DNA of 64,000 bases from Rufibacter hautae (lineage in GTDB: Bacteria > Bacteroidota > Bacteroidia > Cytophagales > Hymenobacteraceae). The notes under the pieces are model-generated. The model was given only the letters and a program-made list of their open reading frames with translations, was not told where the DNA came from and did not search any database. Position numbers and translations under genes: made by a program. Location: contig NZ_VKKY01000003.1 of the NCBI RefSeq assembly GCF_008271695.1, positions 868,001 to 932,000 of the forward strand. Direction: 5' to 3'. Of the stretch, positions 1-9,279 are shown one piece after another. The number at the start of each line of letters is the position of its first letter. The first letter of the stretch is position 1.

Positions 1-285
1 GAGCGTTCTTCGTTCTTCACCACCAGCCTGAGTGCCCGCAAAGAAGTATTTGGCGGAAAGGGTAATATCATCTTGCGGGTGCAGGATGTATTCAACACCA
101 TGCGGTTTAACTCGTACACGTTTTCAGAAGGACAGTTTGAGGAAACCAGCCGTTACAAGCCTCAAAGTCAAATTGTGTTTGTTGGTTTCAGCTACCGTTT
201 CGGGAATGTGTCGCAGAAAAAGGAGCGGGGCGAGAACGAAGGCGAATTGCCAAATGGTCCAGAGCGGGAAGTGGAAGGAAACTAA
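1..285 (+). CDS. Outer-membrane beta-barrel protein, C-terminal end (partial)
   Basis: The reading frame is open from the first base, so the gene begins upstream of the window; only the last 94 residues are visible. The segment alternates polar and hydrophobic residues as in the final strands of a barrel. It contains the phrase LRVQDVFNTMRFN, typical of the end of Bacteroidetes TonB-dependent receptor-like barrels (OMP_b-brl_3 type), then a last strand FVGFSYRFGN. A charged tail of about 20 residues follows the strand, whereas most barrels end on an aromatic residue. The family is recognised from these motifs only; the ligand cannot be told. Confidence 0.7.
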   Translation, partial: ERSSFFTTSLSARKEVFGGKGNIILRVQDVFNTMRFNSYTFSEGQFEETSRYKPQSQIVFVGFSYRFGNVSQKKERGENEGELPNGPEREVEGN

Positions 286-317
286 GGGTAGACAGAGCGG
301 CGCTTTGGTTGCTTCTG

Positions 318-354
318 CGTTTCAAGGACCGTTTTATGAAAACGGGCTTGAAAC
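318..354. repeat. Dispersed palindrome copy, 3' of the barrel gene
   Basis: CGTTTCAAGGACCGTTTT faces AAAACGGGCTTGAAAC around a short ATG loop. The arms pair with one bulge. It has the outer GTTT...AAAC and inner TTTT...AAAA of the family described in the findings. Confidence 0.65.
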
Positions 355-398
355 CACCAATCCTGAAATTTTCAGGCTTACAACGTAGGTTAATTCAT

Positions 399-438
399 GA
401 AAAAAAGAGGGCATCTCAGGTGAGAGCCCTCTTTTTTT
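399..438. terminator. Bidirectional terminator
   Basis: AAAAAAGAGGGC and GCCCTCTTTTTTT form a hairpin with an A-run on one side and a T-run on the other. It sits between the barrel gene on the plus strand and the glycine-zipper gene on the minus strand, so it can end both transcripts. Confidence 0.85.
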
Positions 439-457
439 GACTTAAAAATAAAGGGAA

Positions 458-760
458 TTAGTCATTATTCTTCTTGGCGTACTGGTCGTAGCGCTTAGGG
501 TCTTTCTTCCGGTCTTTCTTTCTCCCGATGGCCCCACCAGCTACGGTACCGGCCGCAGCCCCGATGATGGCTCCTTTCGTACCGCCAACAATGGCTCCGG
601 CAGTGGCACCACCGGCTCCGCCAATCACCGCGCCTTTGGCTTTTTTACTCCAGCCTCTCTTTTGTTTTTTAACCTCCTGGGCTTGTGCCTCGTGCGTCAC
701 GCTGCCGCCTAATACAAACACAGAGCACAGCATGACCAATGATATCTTCAGATTTTTCAT
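458..760 (-). CDS. Secreted YMGG-type glycine-zipper protein
   Basis: A 100-residue protein with a signal peptide (residues 1-27, ending AQA), a short basic stretch, and a glycine-zipper block at about 41-80 with repeated AxxGG/GAIxG spacing. The tail is very basic and charged. Such segments can insert into or associate with membranes, so an envelope location is likely; the exact role is unknown. The gene at 9280 has the same layout and shares the KGAVIG start of the zipper, so the two are paralogues. It stands alone between a terminator and a run without genes. Confidence 0.75.
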   Translation of the reverse strand: MKNLKISLVMLCSVFVLGGSVTHEAQAQEVKKQKRGWSKKAKGAVIGGAGGATAGAIVGGTKGAIIGAAAGTVAGGAIGRKKDRKKDPKRYDQYAKKNND

Positions 761-960
761 AATCTTATTTCGGTTGATCTATTTGCATTTAACGGTGCTG
801 GCAGATGTGTGTTATGGTTCTAAAAAAGAATGTAATAGGACTTAAGAAAGGAGGGGTTTGCGTGGTGTAGCTGATTTGCCAGGATCAAACCTTCAAAATC
901 CAGTGCTTTAAATTGAACAGTGGCAGTTGAAAGGTAGTGACATTCAAACTACGATTAGCC

Positions 961-1012
961 AAAAGAAACGAGCCGAAATCAACCCCTGAAAGGCTGTTTT
1001 CGGCTCGTTTTA
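961..1012 (-). terminator. Terminator of amt
   Basis: AAACGAGCCGAAA (966-978) pairs with TTTCGGCTCGTTT (998-1010). Read on the minus strand, a T-rich stretch follows. It lies 24 bp beyond the amt stop codon. Confidence 0.75.
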
Positions 1013-1035
1013 TCAAATCTTGCTTAAAAACAGAA

Positions 1036-2394
1036 TTACATTTTCTCGTCGTGCTGCGAAAGGTCAAGACCCAGTTGCTCTTCCTCGCTGGAAACCCGCA
1101 GCGGCGAAATTAGGTCGGTTAGCTTCAGTAGAAGCCAGGAGCCGGCAAACGCAAAGATAGATACACCTACCAGCGCACCCAACTGGGCCAGAAACAACTT
1201 GGTTTCCCCGAAGAGCAGCCCTTGGTCAGCAATAGCAGGATTCACGCCTTTGCTGGCGAATACGCCCGTCAGCAGCATACCTACCATTCCGCCCACGCCG
1301 TGGCAAGGGAAAACATCCAGAGTATCATCCACGCTGGTGCGAGTCCGGAAGTCCACCAAGAGGTTACTGATCACGGCGGAGATCACGCCAATGGCGATGG
1401 AATGCGGCAACGTCACAAACCCAGCGGCCGGGGTAATAGCGACCAAGCCTACCACGGCGCCAATACAGGTACCCATGGCAGAAGGCTTGCGCCCTTTCAC
1501 GCCGTCAAAGAAAATCCAGGCCAGGGCGGCAGCGGCTGAGGCTGTCATGGTAGTGGCCAGGGCTGTGGCAGCCAAAGAATTGGCGCCCATGGCTGAGCCG
1601 GCGTTGAACCCGAACCAGCCAAACCACAGTAAACCGGTGCCCAGCAGCACAAACGTGATCATGGCCGGCGAGTGCGTAGGCTCATGTCTTCTTTTCAGGA
1701 AAAGCGCCGAGGCCAAAGCCGCCCAACCCGCCGACATATGCACCACGGTTCCGCCCGCAAAGTCCAGAACGCCTAGTTTGAACAGAATTCCCTGTGGGTG
1801 CCAGGTGGCGTGAGCCAAAGGTGCATAGATAAAGACAAAGAAGAGCAGGATGAAAACCGTGTAAGACGTAAACCTGATCCGCTCGGCGAAAGCCCCTGTG
1901 ATCAGGGCCGGCGTGATAATGGCAAATTTCAACTGGAACATGGCAAAAAGGGCCAGCGGAATGGTGGGCGCCAGTTCCCATGGAGCGCCGTCCAGCACGT
2001 TCCGCATCATGAAGAACGTGGCCGGGTTCCCGATGAAGCCCCCTATAGATTCGCCGAAGGCCAGGCTAAACCCGAAAACCACCCAGATCACCGCAATCAT
2101 GGCCATACAGATAAAGCTCTGCAGCATGGTGGAGATCACGTTTTTGCGGTTCACCATGCCTCCGTAAAAGAAGGCCAGCCCCGGAGTCATGAGCAACACA
2201 AACGCCGTGGCGGTGAGCATCCAGGCAACATCGGCCTGGTTTAACTGGGCAGAAACCACTGCCTTGGGGACAGAGGGGAAGACAAAGGTCAATCCTACCA
2301 CAATCATCAACAAGATGAAAGGGATTTTGGAAAGCTTAGTGACCGTAGTGGGCGCTGTGACAGGCTTGGTGGCTGTAGCAGTAGAAGTGATCAT
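1036..2394 (-). CDS. amt: Ammonium transporter
   Basis: A 452-residue inner-membrane Amt/MEP/Rh channel moving ammonium into the cell. About eleven membrane segments are visible. The twin pore histidines are present at H219 (in FAGGTVVHMSAG) and H365 (in DVFPCHGVGGMVG), matching H168 and H318 of E. coli AmtB. The N-terminal 20 residues are a Thr/Ala-rich extension before the first hydrophobic segment. A GlnK gene normally sits next to amt in many bacteria; none is seen here on either side. The gene is monocistronic, followed by its own terminator. Confidence 0.95.
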   Translation of the reverse strand: MITSTATATKPVTAPTTVTKLSKIPFILLMIVVGLTFVFPSVPKAVVSAQLNQADVAWMLTATAFVLLMTPGLAFFYGGMVNRKNVISTMLQSFICMAMIAVIWVVFGFSLAFGESIGGFIGNPATFFMMRNVLDGAPWELAPTIPLALFAMFQLKFAIITPALITGAFAERIRFTSYTVFILLFFVFIYAPLAHATWHPQGILFKLGVLDFAGGTVVHMSAGWAALASALFLKRRHEPTHSPAMITFVLLGTGLLWFGWFGFNAGSAMGANSLAATALATTMTASAAAALAWIFFDGVKGRKPSAMGTCIGAVVGLVAITPAAGFVTLPHSIAIGVISAVISNLLVDFRTRTSVDDTLDVFPCHGVGGMVGMLLTGVFASKGVNPAIADQGLLFGETKLFLAQLGALVGVSIFAFAGSWLLLKLTDLISPLRVSSEEEQLGLDLSQHDEKM

Positions 2395-2738
2395 AAGTTA
2401 CCTGAAATGATGTTTGTAAAAGTTTGGCAGTCTAATATTGTGAAAAATTTTTAAGGATAAAACTGTTTGGTTATGAATTGGTTAAGGAATAATTAACATT
2501 GTTGAAGATTTTAAATTAGGTAGATTGCTATTTCCATAATTAGCTTAGGCTGTTTGCTGCCGTGCCTGATACTTTCATACCAGAGTCTGAATTCATTTCA
2601 GAAATTCTTAATTTTCAGGGACCATCAAGCGGTGGAAAGTTTTTGGCGTCTACCACAAACTTTAACTTTTGCCCAGAGAGATTTCTCTTGCTAGCCTTAG
2701 CGCCAGGGGATTGCTTTCCACGTATGAGAACCTGAACC
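2395..2738. other. Intergenic region between amt and the nuclease gene
   Basis: These 344 bp separate divergent genes and should hold both promoters. The half near amt is AT-rich. I see no clear TAnnTTTG box, no repeat and no further gene. Confidence 0.5.
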
Positions 2739-3542
2739 ATGTACCAAACAACATCTATGCGCGCGCACGTTGCCCTTTCAAAACTCACTTTCTGGCTGCT
2801 TTGCCTGGGAATCATGTTGGGTTGCCAGCAAAGCAAAGACTACAGCCAGGAAAACAAACAGGCTCAGGCAGAGGAACAGCCTTCTGAGAACGGATACAAG
2901 GTGATCGGCATTAAAGACGGCGACACGGTGGAACTGCTCAAAGACGGCAAATCACTGACTGTTCGCTTACAGGGAGTGGATTGCCCCGAAAAGAAGCAGG
3001 ATTTCGGCACCCGCGCGCGGCAGTTTACCTCAGACCTGGTCTTCGGAAAGATTGTGAAGTTGGAGGTGGGGAATGTGGATCGCTACGGCCGTACGGTAGG
3101 CACCATCCTTCTGCCCGATGGCCGGACCCTGAACCAGGAACTGGTGCGGAACGGCTTTGCCTGGCATTATACCGCTTACTCCAAAGACCAGGAACTGGCC
3201 CGTCTGGAAGCCGAGGCCCGGGCCGAGAAGCGCGGGCTCTGGGCCGGTCCCTCGCCGCAGGCACCCTGGGAATACCGCCAAAGCCGCCGCGGCAAATCAG
3301 CCACCTCGGGGAACACAGAAAATGAGGAGGAAGGCAGTGTCACCAAAAAAACTACCGCACCCAAGGCTTCCGCGATAGCAAAAGGAGGCAAAGTTTACAT
3401 CTGCCAGAGCAAGGGCTCCAAGATCTTCCACACCGACCCTACCTGCAGCCGCTTGGAACAGTGCAAGAGCACCGTGGCCAACATCACCTTAGCCCAAGCC
3501 CAAAAGGAAAAGCGCACCCCCTGCAAAACCTGCGCTGATTAG
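2739..3542 (+). CDS. Lipoprotein thermonuclease-family protein
   Basis: A 267-residue staphylococcal-nuclease-type protein. The first 29 residues form a lipoprotein signal ending in IMLGC, so it is probably anchored in the envelope. The SNase domain spans about 53-180 and keeps the catalytic pattern: DGDTV near 61, R76 (VRLQG), E84 (DCPE) and R118 (RYGRTV). After a basic linker, the last 50 residues hold HTDPTCSRLEQC and PCKTC, a cysteine/histidine set that could bind a metal. A start at 2757 is also possible and would still leave a full signal sequence. No operon partner is visible. Confidence 0.85.
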   Translation: MYQTTSMRAHVALSKLTFWLLCLGIMLGCQQSKDYSQENKQAQAEEQPSENGYKVIGIKDGDTVELLKDGKSLTVRLQGVDCPEKKQDFGTRARQFTSDLVFGKIVKLEVGNVDRYGRTVGTILLPDGRTLNQELVRNGFAWHYTAYSKDQELARLEAEARAEKRGLWAGPSPQAPWEYRQSRRGKSATSGNTENEEEGSVTKKTTAPKASAIAKGGKVYICQSKGSKIFHTDPTCSRLEQCKSTVANITLAQAQKEKRTPCKTCAD

Positions 3543-3553
3543 GGCACTAGGTT

Positions 3554-3591
3554 TGTTTTAGGGCTGAATCTTAGAAAGAAAGCTTAAAACG
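3554..3591. repeat. Dispersed palindrome copy (degenerate)
   Basis: GTTTTAGGGCTGA faces AAGCTTAAAACG. Only the outer six bases pair perfectly; the layout and length match the family. Confidence 0.5.
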
Positions 3592-3752
3592 AGAGGGGAG
3601 TTGTGGTGCCTGTTGTTCAAAAAACTGCCTTTCACCATTTCGCCCTTCGTGCATGCCAATAGTAGGAGGGGAGTTTCATGCTAGTCATGCTTTTTCCTTA
3701 TTAAAAGTCTGGATGTCCCGGGAGCGTCTGCGCTTAGGCTTCTCAGCACAGA

Positions 3753-3800
3753 AAAAGCGTTTACCGCCTCTTTCCAAGAAAACAGGCGGTAAACGCTTTT
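3753..3800 (-). terminator. Palindrome-family copy acting as sbcC terminator
   Basis: AAAAGCGTTTACCGCCT (3753-3769) and AGGCGGTAAACGCTTTT (3784-3800) are perfect 17-base arms. The core CGTTT...AAACG fits the dispersed family. The stem lies about 40 bp past the sbcC stop and is followed by T-runs on the minus strand. The interval 3543-3842 holds nothing else besides this and the preceding repeat. Confidence 0.8.
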
Positions 3801-3842
3801 AATTTTTAACTCTCCAGAAGTTGGGCTTAGTGGTAAGAACCT

Positions 3843-6800
3843 TTAAAAGGCCATGCCTACGGTGCTCACTACGCTGATTTTGCTGCGGCCACCGGCTTGC
3901 TTTTCCACTACAATCTGGGTGCTGATGCGTTCTTTCAGGGCTTCAACGTGCGAGATAATCCCGATCATTTTTCCGCTGGCCTGCAGGCTTTCCAGCGCAT
4001 CCATGGCAACGTCCAGCGTTTCCGCGTCCAGCGTCCCGAAGCCTTCGTCAATAAACAAGGAGTGGATCTGGGCTTTGTGGCTGGCTAGGTCAGACAGGCC
4101 CAAAGCCAGCGCCAGGCTCACCAGGAAGCTTTCTCCGCCGGAAAGGGAGTTCACCGAGCGGACGGCATCGCCTTGGTAGGTGTCCAGAATCTGCAGCTCC
4201 AGTTCATTTTCGGTGCTCTTTAAGATACGGTAGCGATCATTGAGGCGGTGCAGGTGACGGTTGCCCAGTTCCACCAGACGCGCCAGGGTCAAACTCTGCG
4301 CATACTTGCTGAACTTCTTGCCATCGGCGGAGCCGATGAGGCGGGAAAGACGGTCCCACCGCTCGGCTTCGCCTTTCTGCACGTCCAGTTGTTGGGTGAG
4401 TTGGCGGTGGCGCTCGCGCAGCTCGGTGTCTTGCTGCAGTTGCATCTCCAGGCGGGCAATCTGCGCGAGGTGATGGTTTTTCTCTTCCTCCAAGGCGTTG
4501 ATGAGCGGCTGCAACTCTTCCAGGGTCAGCTCAGTGAGGTGGCGTTCCTTCTCGGTCTGGTATTCGGCGCGGGTTTCCCGGAGGCTATTTTCCTGCCCAT
4601 GAAGCGTTTTTTGCAGTTGGTTTTGCTCTTCCCGTAGGCGGTGTACCTCGGCTTCCGGCAGAAGCAGGGCCTGCAGGTCGGCCAAAGTACCAAAGCCCAG
4701 CGGCTGTATCTTCTGGAGGAGCGCGGCCTCAAGAGTAGCCTGCGCTTGTCTGTTCGTTTGCTGCTCCTGCTGTTTTTGGCTCAACTGATGGGAGAGCAGG
4801 TTCAATTGTTCCTGTTCTTTTTGCAGCGCGGCATCGGCAGATTGCAGGGCTTGGGCTGCTCCTTGCAAAGCCTGCTGCAGGCGCTGTTTTTCCGCTTGCG
4901 GCTGAAGCCCCTCGGGTAGGAGCCTGTAGCGTTGGGCGCGGAGTTCCTGCAAATGGGCCAGACTTTTCTGCAGGTGTTCCTGGCGCTGGTTAAGCTCCTG
5001 CTGTTTTTCGTCCCGAGACCGCTGGCAGCTTTCTACCTCGGCCTTGGCCTGGACGTATTTCTCCCGCAATTCCGGCATCTGGGCGTTTTTCTGCTCATAC
5101 TCAATCCTGCGTTTCTCCAGTTGGGCCAAAAGGTCTGCCCCGTTGCTGCCGGAGTAGGAGAGGCTATAGGTACTGAAGAACGATTGAAGTGTTTGGGCAA
5201 AGACTTTTTCCTGCTCGGCTAGATCATCCAGTTCCTCCTGCAGTCGGTGGATCTGGGTTTCTGCCTGGGCCTGTTTCTCAGCCGTTTTTTCCAATTCATG
5301 CCGAAAGCGCTGCTGTTCTGTGAGTAGCTTTTGCTCCGTTTGGTGCGCGGCCTCGGTGCGGGTTCTAAGGCCCCGGAGTTCCTCCAGCGTGGCGGTGGCG
5401 TGCCGTAGTTCGGTTTTACGGGCATTCCAATACTGGTCTATGGCCTGGGCGCCGGAGATCTCATGCGTGAGTTCCAGAGCGGTGTTGATCTGCCCGAATT
5501 GGGTACTGATAGTCTGCGCCTGCGCGGCCAACTCCTGCACCTGCTCCTGGGTATGCTGCCCGGCGATTTCCAGTTTGTGCACGGCGGCGGCCAGTTCCCG
5601 CTCCAGGCTGTCTAATTGCTGTACGCGCTGCTGCTGCCGCTGTAGGTTCTGCTCGGCCTCTGATAAAGTCTGCGGCTGGTGTTCTTCCACGAAAGGATGG
5701 TGCGTAGATCCGCACAGCGGACAGGGTTGCTCGGGCTGCAGTTGGGCGCGGGCATCTTCGTACTTTTGGATCTGGCGCTGCAGATCCACGATCTGCTGCA
5801 GGTCTTTAAGCTTGTCTTGGGCCTGTTCACGCTCGGTCTTGGTTTGGGTGAGCGAAGTGCGTCCCTGGTGCAGGTCCTGGGTGGTTTTGGAAAGCGCCGT
5901 CTGCAGCTCTTGCCGACGGGTCTCCAGTTGCAGGTAGGTTTTGCTCAGATCCAGCTGCTTTTCCAGTTGGCTGCAAACCTGAGGCAAGCGATGACAGAGT
6001 TGTTCCAGGGCCTCATGCTGCTGGCCCTGCAAAGCGGCTTTGGCCTGTTCCTGCAGTTTGGCTAGCGTGGTTTGCTGCTCTTTCAGGTGGCGTTCCGTGG
6101 TCTTCAGTTGGGTTTTCCAGGAAGCTGCGTTTTGGGTTTCTTTCTCAAAAATAAGCCGGAAATCAGTCTGTTCTTTCCGGAACCTGGTTTGCTGTTTCTG
6201 TACTTCCTCCAGGCTTTTGTATTCTGATTTCCCTTCGTGGAGGGTTTGGGTCAGTTCCTCGTCCTGCGCGTGCTCCCCGAGCCACTTTTTGATGGAGACT
6301 CCCAGCTCGGAGATTCTTTTGAACTCAGCCTGCAGTTGGTCAGACGTAGTGGCTAACTCTTTTACCTGGGCTTGCAGTTGGGTGGTGGCTGCCTCATCTT
6401 TGGTGTACTGGGCCTGTTGCGCTGCCAGATGCGTGTCTTGCTGCAAGACTTTGTCTAATCTGGGCTCTGCTTCGGTTAAGGTTTGCTGTGCAGTCTGATG
6501 TTGGGCACGGGCAGTATTGGCTGCCTCTGCATGGGAGGTGACCAGTTGCTTTTGGGCTGGAATCTGCTGTTGCAGGAAGTCTATTGTTTTGACATACGTC
6601 TGCCCCTGAAGCTGTACCTCTGAAAGACGCGCCAATTCCCCTTGGAACGGCTGAGCCTGGTCATGGCGCTGCAGTTTCTCGCGGTTGGGTTCCCAGGCTG
6701 TTTGCTGAGCTTGGGCCTGAGCTAATTGGGCAGTAAGTGACTCCTGCTTTTGGGTTAGTTTCTGCAGGTTGTCCAGCCAGATTTGCTGGCTTTGGTGCTG

Positions 6801-7511
6801 CTGCACCTGCTGGTTGGCCAGCCTAACGGCGGCTTTCATCTCGGTGGCTTCCTGAGCCATGACGGCGCGGGTCTCCTCGGGCAAAAGCTGGTCCAACTGC
6901 AGCATACGTTCCAGGTCCTGCAGTTTCTGTTTCTCGGCTTTCGCCTTCTCATACGCCGCCATGGAGATGTGCGAGTAGATGCGCGTATCCGTGAGTTTCT
7001 CCAGAAGTTCACTGCGCTCGCTCTCGCTGGCTTTCAGGAAACGCGTGAAATCTCCCTGCGAAAGCATCACCGAGCGCAGAAACTGCTGGAAATCCAGTCC
7101 GCACAACTCAATGATGCGTTGTCGCGTCTCCGAAAGGCGTGATTCCAATACTTCCTGGGTGGCAGCGTCAATCAACTCCATCACGGGACTTTGCAGTTTG
7201 CCATCGGCTTTTCCTCGGCTGCGCCGGAGGTTCCAGCGCGCGCGGTAGGTTTTCTCTTGGGTCTCAAACTCCACCTCAGACCAGCACTCGCCGGTATGGC
7301 GCGTCATGATCTCGGATACGTCGCGGCCGTGCCGCGGTACCTGCCCGTAGAGCGCCACCGTGATGGCGTCCAGGATGGTGGTCTTGCCCGCCCCGGTGGG
7401 TCCGGTAATGGCAAAGAGCCCCGATTCACTCAAAGGCGCCTCATCAAACCGAATAAGGTGCTCACCCTGCAGCGAGTTCAGGTTAAGGAAACGAACAGAA
7501 GTTATCTTCAC
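3843..7511 (-). CDS. sbcC: SbcC/Rad50-type exonuclease ATPase subunit
   Basis: A 1222-residue SMC-like ATPase that, with the SbcD nuclease, opens hairpins and processes blocked DNA ends. The Walker A motif GPTGAGKT is at 37-44. Two long Gln/Glu/Ala-rich coiled coils flank the zinc hook CPLCGS near residue 595. The ABC signature LSGGESF is near 1123 and Walker B LFIDEGFG near 1155. Length is normal to slightly long. sbcD usually precedes or overlaps sbcC; here the 351 bp upstream contain no sbcD, and none is seen in the window. The start is supported by MKITSVRFLNLNSL, typical of the family. Confidence 0.93.
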   Translation of the reverse strand: MKITSVRFLNLNSLQGEHLIRFDEAPLSESGLFAITGPTGAGKTTILDAITVALYGQVPRHGRDVSEIMTRHTGECWSEVEFETQEKTYRARWNLRRSRGKADGKLQSPVMELIDAATQEVLESRLSETRQRIIELCGLDFQQFLRSVMLSQGDFTRFLKASESERSELLEKLTDTRIYSHISMAAYEKAKAEKQKLQDLERMLQLDQLLPEETRAVMAQEATEMKAAVRLANQQVQQHQSQQIWLDNLQKLTQKQESLTAQLAQAQAQQTAWEPNREKLQRHDQAQPFQGELARLSEVQLQGQTYVKTIDFLQQQIPAQKQLVTSHAEAANTARAQHQTAQQTLTEAEPRLDKVLQQDTHLAAQQAQYTKDEAATTQLQAQVKELATTSDQLQAEFKRISELGVSIKKWLGEHAQDEELTQTLHEGKSEYKSLEEVQKQQTRFRKEQTDFRLIFEKETQNAASWKTQLKTTERHLKEQQTTLAKLQEQAKAALQGQQHEALEQLCHRLPQVCSQLEKQLDLSKTYLQLETRRQELQTALSKTTQDLHQGRTSLTQTKTEREQAQDKLKDLQQIVDLQRQIQKYEDARAQLQPEQPCPLCGSTHHPFVEEHQPQTLSEAEQNLQRQQQRVQQLDSLERELAAAVHKLEIAGQHTQEQVQELAAQAQTISTQFGQINTALELTHEISGAQAIDQYWNARKTELRHATATLEELRGLRTRTEAAHQTEQKLLTEQQRFRHELEKTAEKQAQAETQIHRLQEELDDLAEQEKVFAQTLQSFFSTYSLSYSGSNGADLLAQLEKRRIEYEQKNAQMPELREKYVQAKAEVESCQRSRDEKQQELNQRQEHLQKSLAHLQELRAQRYRLLPEGLQPQAEKQRLQQALQGAAQALQSADAALQKEQEQLNLLSHQLSQKQQEQQTNRQAQATLEAALLQKIQPLGFGTLADLQALLLPEAEVHRLREEQNQLQKTLHGQENSLRETRAEYQTEKERHLTELTLEELQPLINALEEEKNHHLAQIARLEMQLQQDTELRERHRQLTQQLDVQKGEAERWDRLSRLIGSADGKKFSKYAQSLTLARLVELGNRHLHRLNDRYRILKSTENELELQILDTYQGDAVRSVNSLSGGESFLVSLALALGLSDLASHKAQIHSLFIDEGFGTLDAETLDVAMDALESLQASGKMIGIISHVEALKERISTQIVVEKQAGGRSKISVVSTVGMAF

Positions 7512-7862
7512 GGGATTGGAAACTAAGCGAGTTAGTAAAGATAACAGGTTTTAGAGAAGGGGGATGTGATATGAGAAAGGCTTTGGAGAAAAATTATGGA
7601 TCGTTCTCCACCTTAGCGTATTGTAGAAGGAAAATTCCTTCAAAATGTGCTGATGAGCTTAGTTGTCATTTCAATGTACTTAGGATTGGTCTCTTAAAAA
7701 GAGGTGGGTTTAACTTAAGGCATTATAAATAGTTCTACTTTGTCTATGAATTCTTAAGTAATTAATTTTCGCTGTTATCTTTGTAAATATTGTTTTAGGG
7801 GTGATTTTTTCAAAATAGTGCTTAAACATCAAATTTTATGAAGTCAGAATTTTACTATTTGC
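7512..7862. other. AT-rich intergenic region
   Basis: This 351-bp stretch lies between divergent genes. It is clearly AT-richer than its left side and similar to the acyltransferase gene that follows. No gene, no RNA and no strong repeat is visible. Confidence 0.5.
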
Positions 7863-8945
7863 ATGGCTCCTTCTAAAAGAATTGTAGAGTTAGATTGTAT
7901 AAGGGGGATAACTGCTTTTATAGTTGTCTTTTTTCATTTTTCAAGCGGGACGACGTTGTTTCCTTATTTCAGGCTATTTGCCGGAGGAACAGATCTGTTC
8001 TTTATCATCAGCGGTTTTGTGGGCTACAATCTCCTCAGAAGTAATCCTAACGTAGGTGAATACAGCCTGAAAAGGTTTATAAGGTTGATTCCCATGTTTT
8101 GGATCTGTGCGTCCCTTACTTTTGGATGTATGTTTTTGTACAACCTTAAACATGGAGTACCGGTAGAGGCTTTGGTTTTGCAGTACTTTTCTAATCTCTC
8201 TTTCTTAAACTACTTTCAAGAAATACCCTTTCTGGATGGTGTCTACTGGACCCTCCTGATAGAGGTTCTCTTTTACGCGGTTTTGGCTTTAATCTTATGG
8301 TGTAAAGGGGAGCGGTACGTAGAGTGGGGTGGAGCTCTCATTTTGGGATACTTATTAATAACCAGTATGTTTCCTCTAGGTTCATTTACTTTAACTCACG
8401 AAGCAACCGTGAACGGTTTTCCGCTTTTGATCGTATGGCCATCCTTCTATGCCGGAATTATCTTCAATAAAATAAAGTATGACCAACCAAGCGCCTGGCG
8501 CTGGATTCTAATTGGGCTCTGCCTCTTAACTTCTATTTTGTCTATTAGTAATTCCCATACCATTCATGGAGTTGTAAATTATTTAAGCCCTGCTGAGAAT
8601 GTAGGAATGACCGTGCTCTATTTTCTTGTTTTTTACTTGGCTATCAACTCTTATGTGCCATTCTTTATAAATAAGGCCTCCCTGTTCCTTGCTCAAATAT
8701 CTTATTGCTTGTATTTGGTTCATAATGAAATAGGAAGGCTATTTGTCCAGCCTAAATTGAAGCTATTACCTGTGTTTTGGCAAATTCTCTTGATGACTGG
8801 ATGTGTCCTGGTGGTTGCTTATGTATTAAGTTACTTTATCGAAAAGCCATTGCTTAAAAAGCTTCACATAAAATTGTTTGTAGCAAATAGGGAATCAACT
8901 GAGAAATCCCAAGTCCACCAACGTAATCCTGAACTGACATTATGA
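7863..8945 (+). CDS. Acyltransferase 3 family membrane protein
   Basis: A 360-residue integral membrane protein of the OafA/YrhL type, which transfers acyl groups to sugars or other envelope molecules. The family signature is at the N-terminus: LDCIRGITAFIVVFFHF, including the expected histidine, followed by GGTDLFFIISGF. About ten hydrophobic segments follow, ending in a short cytoplasmic tail. Codon use and base composition are AT-richer than those of sbcC and the isc genes, and the flanks share this, which suggests acquisition as a single gene. No glycan-synthesis neighbours are present, so the acceptor is unknown. Confidence 0.85.
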   Translation: MAPSKRIVELDCIRGITAFIVVFFHFSSGTTLFPYFRLFAGGTDLFFIISGFVGYNLLRSNPNVGEYSLKRFIRLIPMFWICASLTFGCMFLYNLKHGVPVEALVLQYFSNLSFLNYFQEIPFLDGVYWTLLIEVLFYAVLALILWCKGERYVEWGGALILGYLLITSMFPLGSFTLTHEATVNGFPLLIVWPSFYAGIIFNKIKYDQPSAWRWILIGLCLLTSILSISNSHTIHGVVNYLSPAENVGMTVLYFLVFYLAINSYVPFFINKASLFLAQISYCLYLVHNEIGRLFVQPKLKLLPVFWQILLMTGCVLVVAYVLSYFIEKPLLKKLHIKLFVANRESTEKSQVHQRNPELTL

Positions 8946-8972
8946 AGTAGGTTCTTTTAAGGGAAGAAAGTT

Positions 8973-9022
8973 TATCAAACTAAAAGCCAGTCCATTATAA
9001 TGGACTGGCTTTTAGTTTGATA
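8973..9022. terminator. Perfect 50-bp palindrome after the acyltransferase gene
   Basis: Each half is 25 bases and the centre (8997/8998) has no spacer. It includes AAAAGCCAGTCCATTA and its exact complement. It starts 28 bp after the stop codon and is probably a terminator, though it lacks a long separate T-run. The rest of 8946-9279 holds nothing else that I can identify. Confidence 0.6.
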
Positions 9023-9279
9023 TAAGCTGAAAATTGACATTTCTAATACAGCCTCCTAGCTTCACTTCTTGAGGGAAAATCATCAATGTATCTAAATATT
9101 GCTAAATCCGTTTTATCACCTGATGAGCCTTAAAGTGCTAATTAAAAGGCGAGGAGCTTCCCTGAATTGGCAAAATGAATCTAAAGGGTGCTTTTATTTT
9201 AGATTTCATTTTTGGCACGGTAGTTGAAAAGGTAGAAAACATAAGAGATAAACTTTTACAGACTCTAAAAAGTACTAAC

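Noticed and set aside
1199-1813. Long frame antisense to amt
   Set aside because: It mirrors the hydrophobic codons of amt; similar antisense frames lie opposite sbcC, rlmD and folA and have no protein character.
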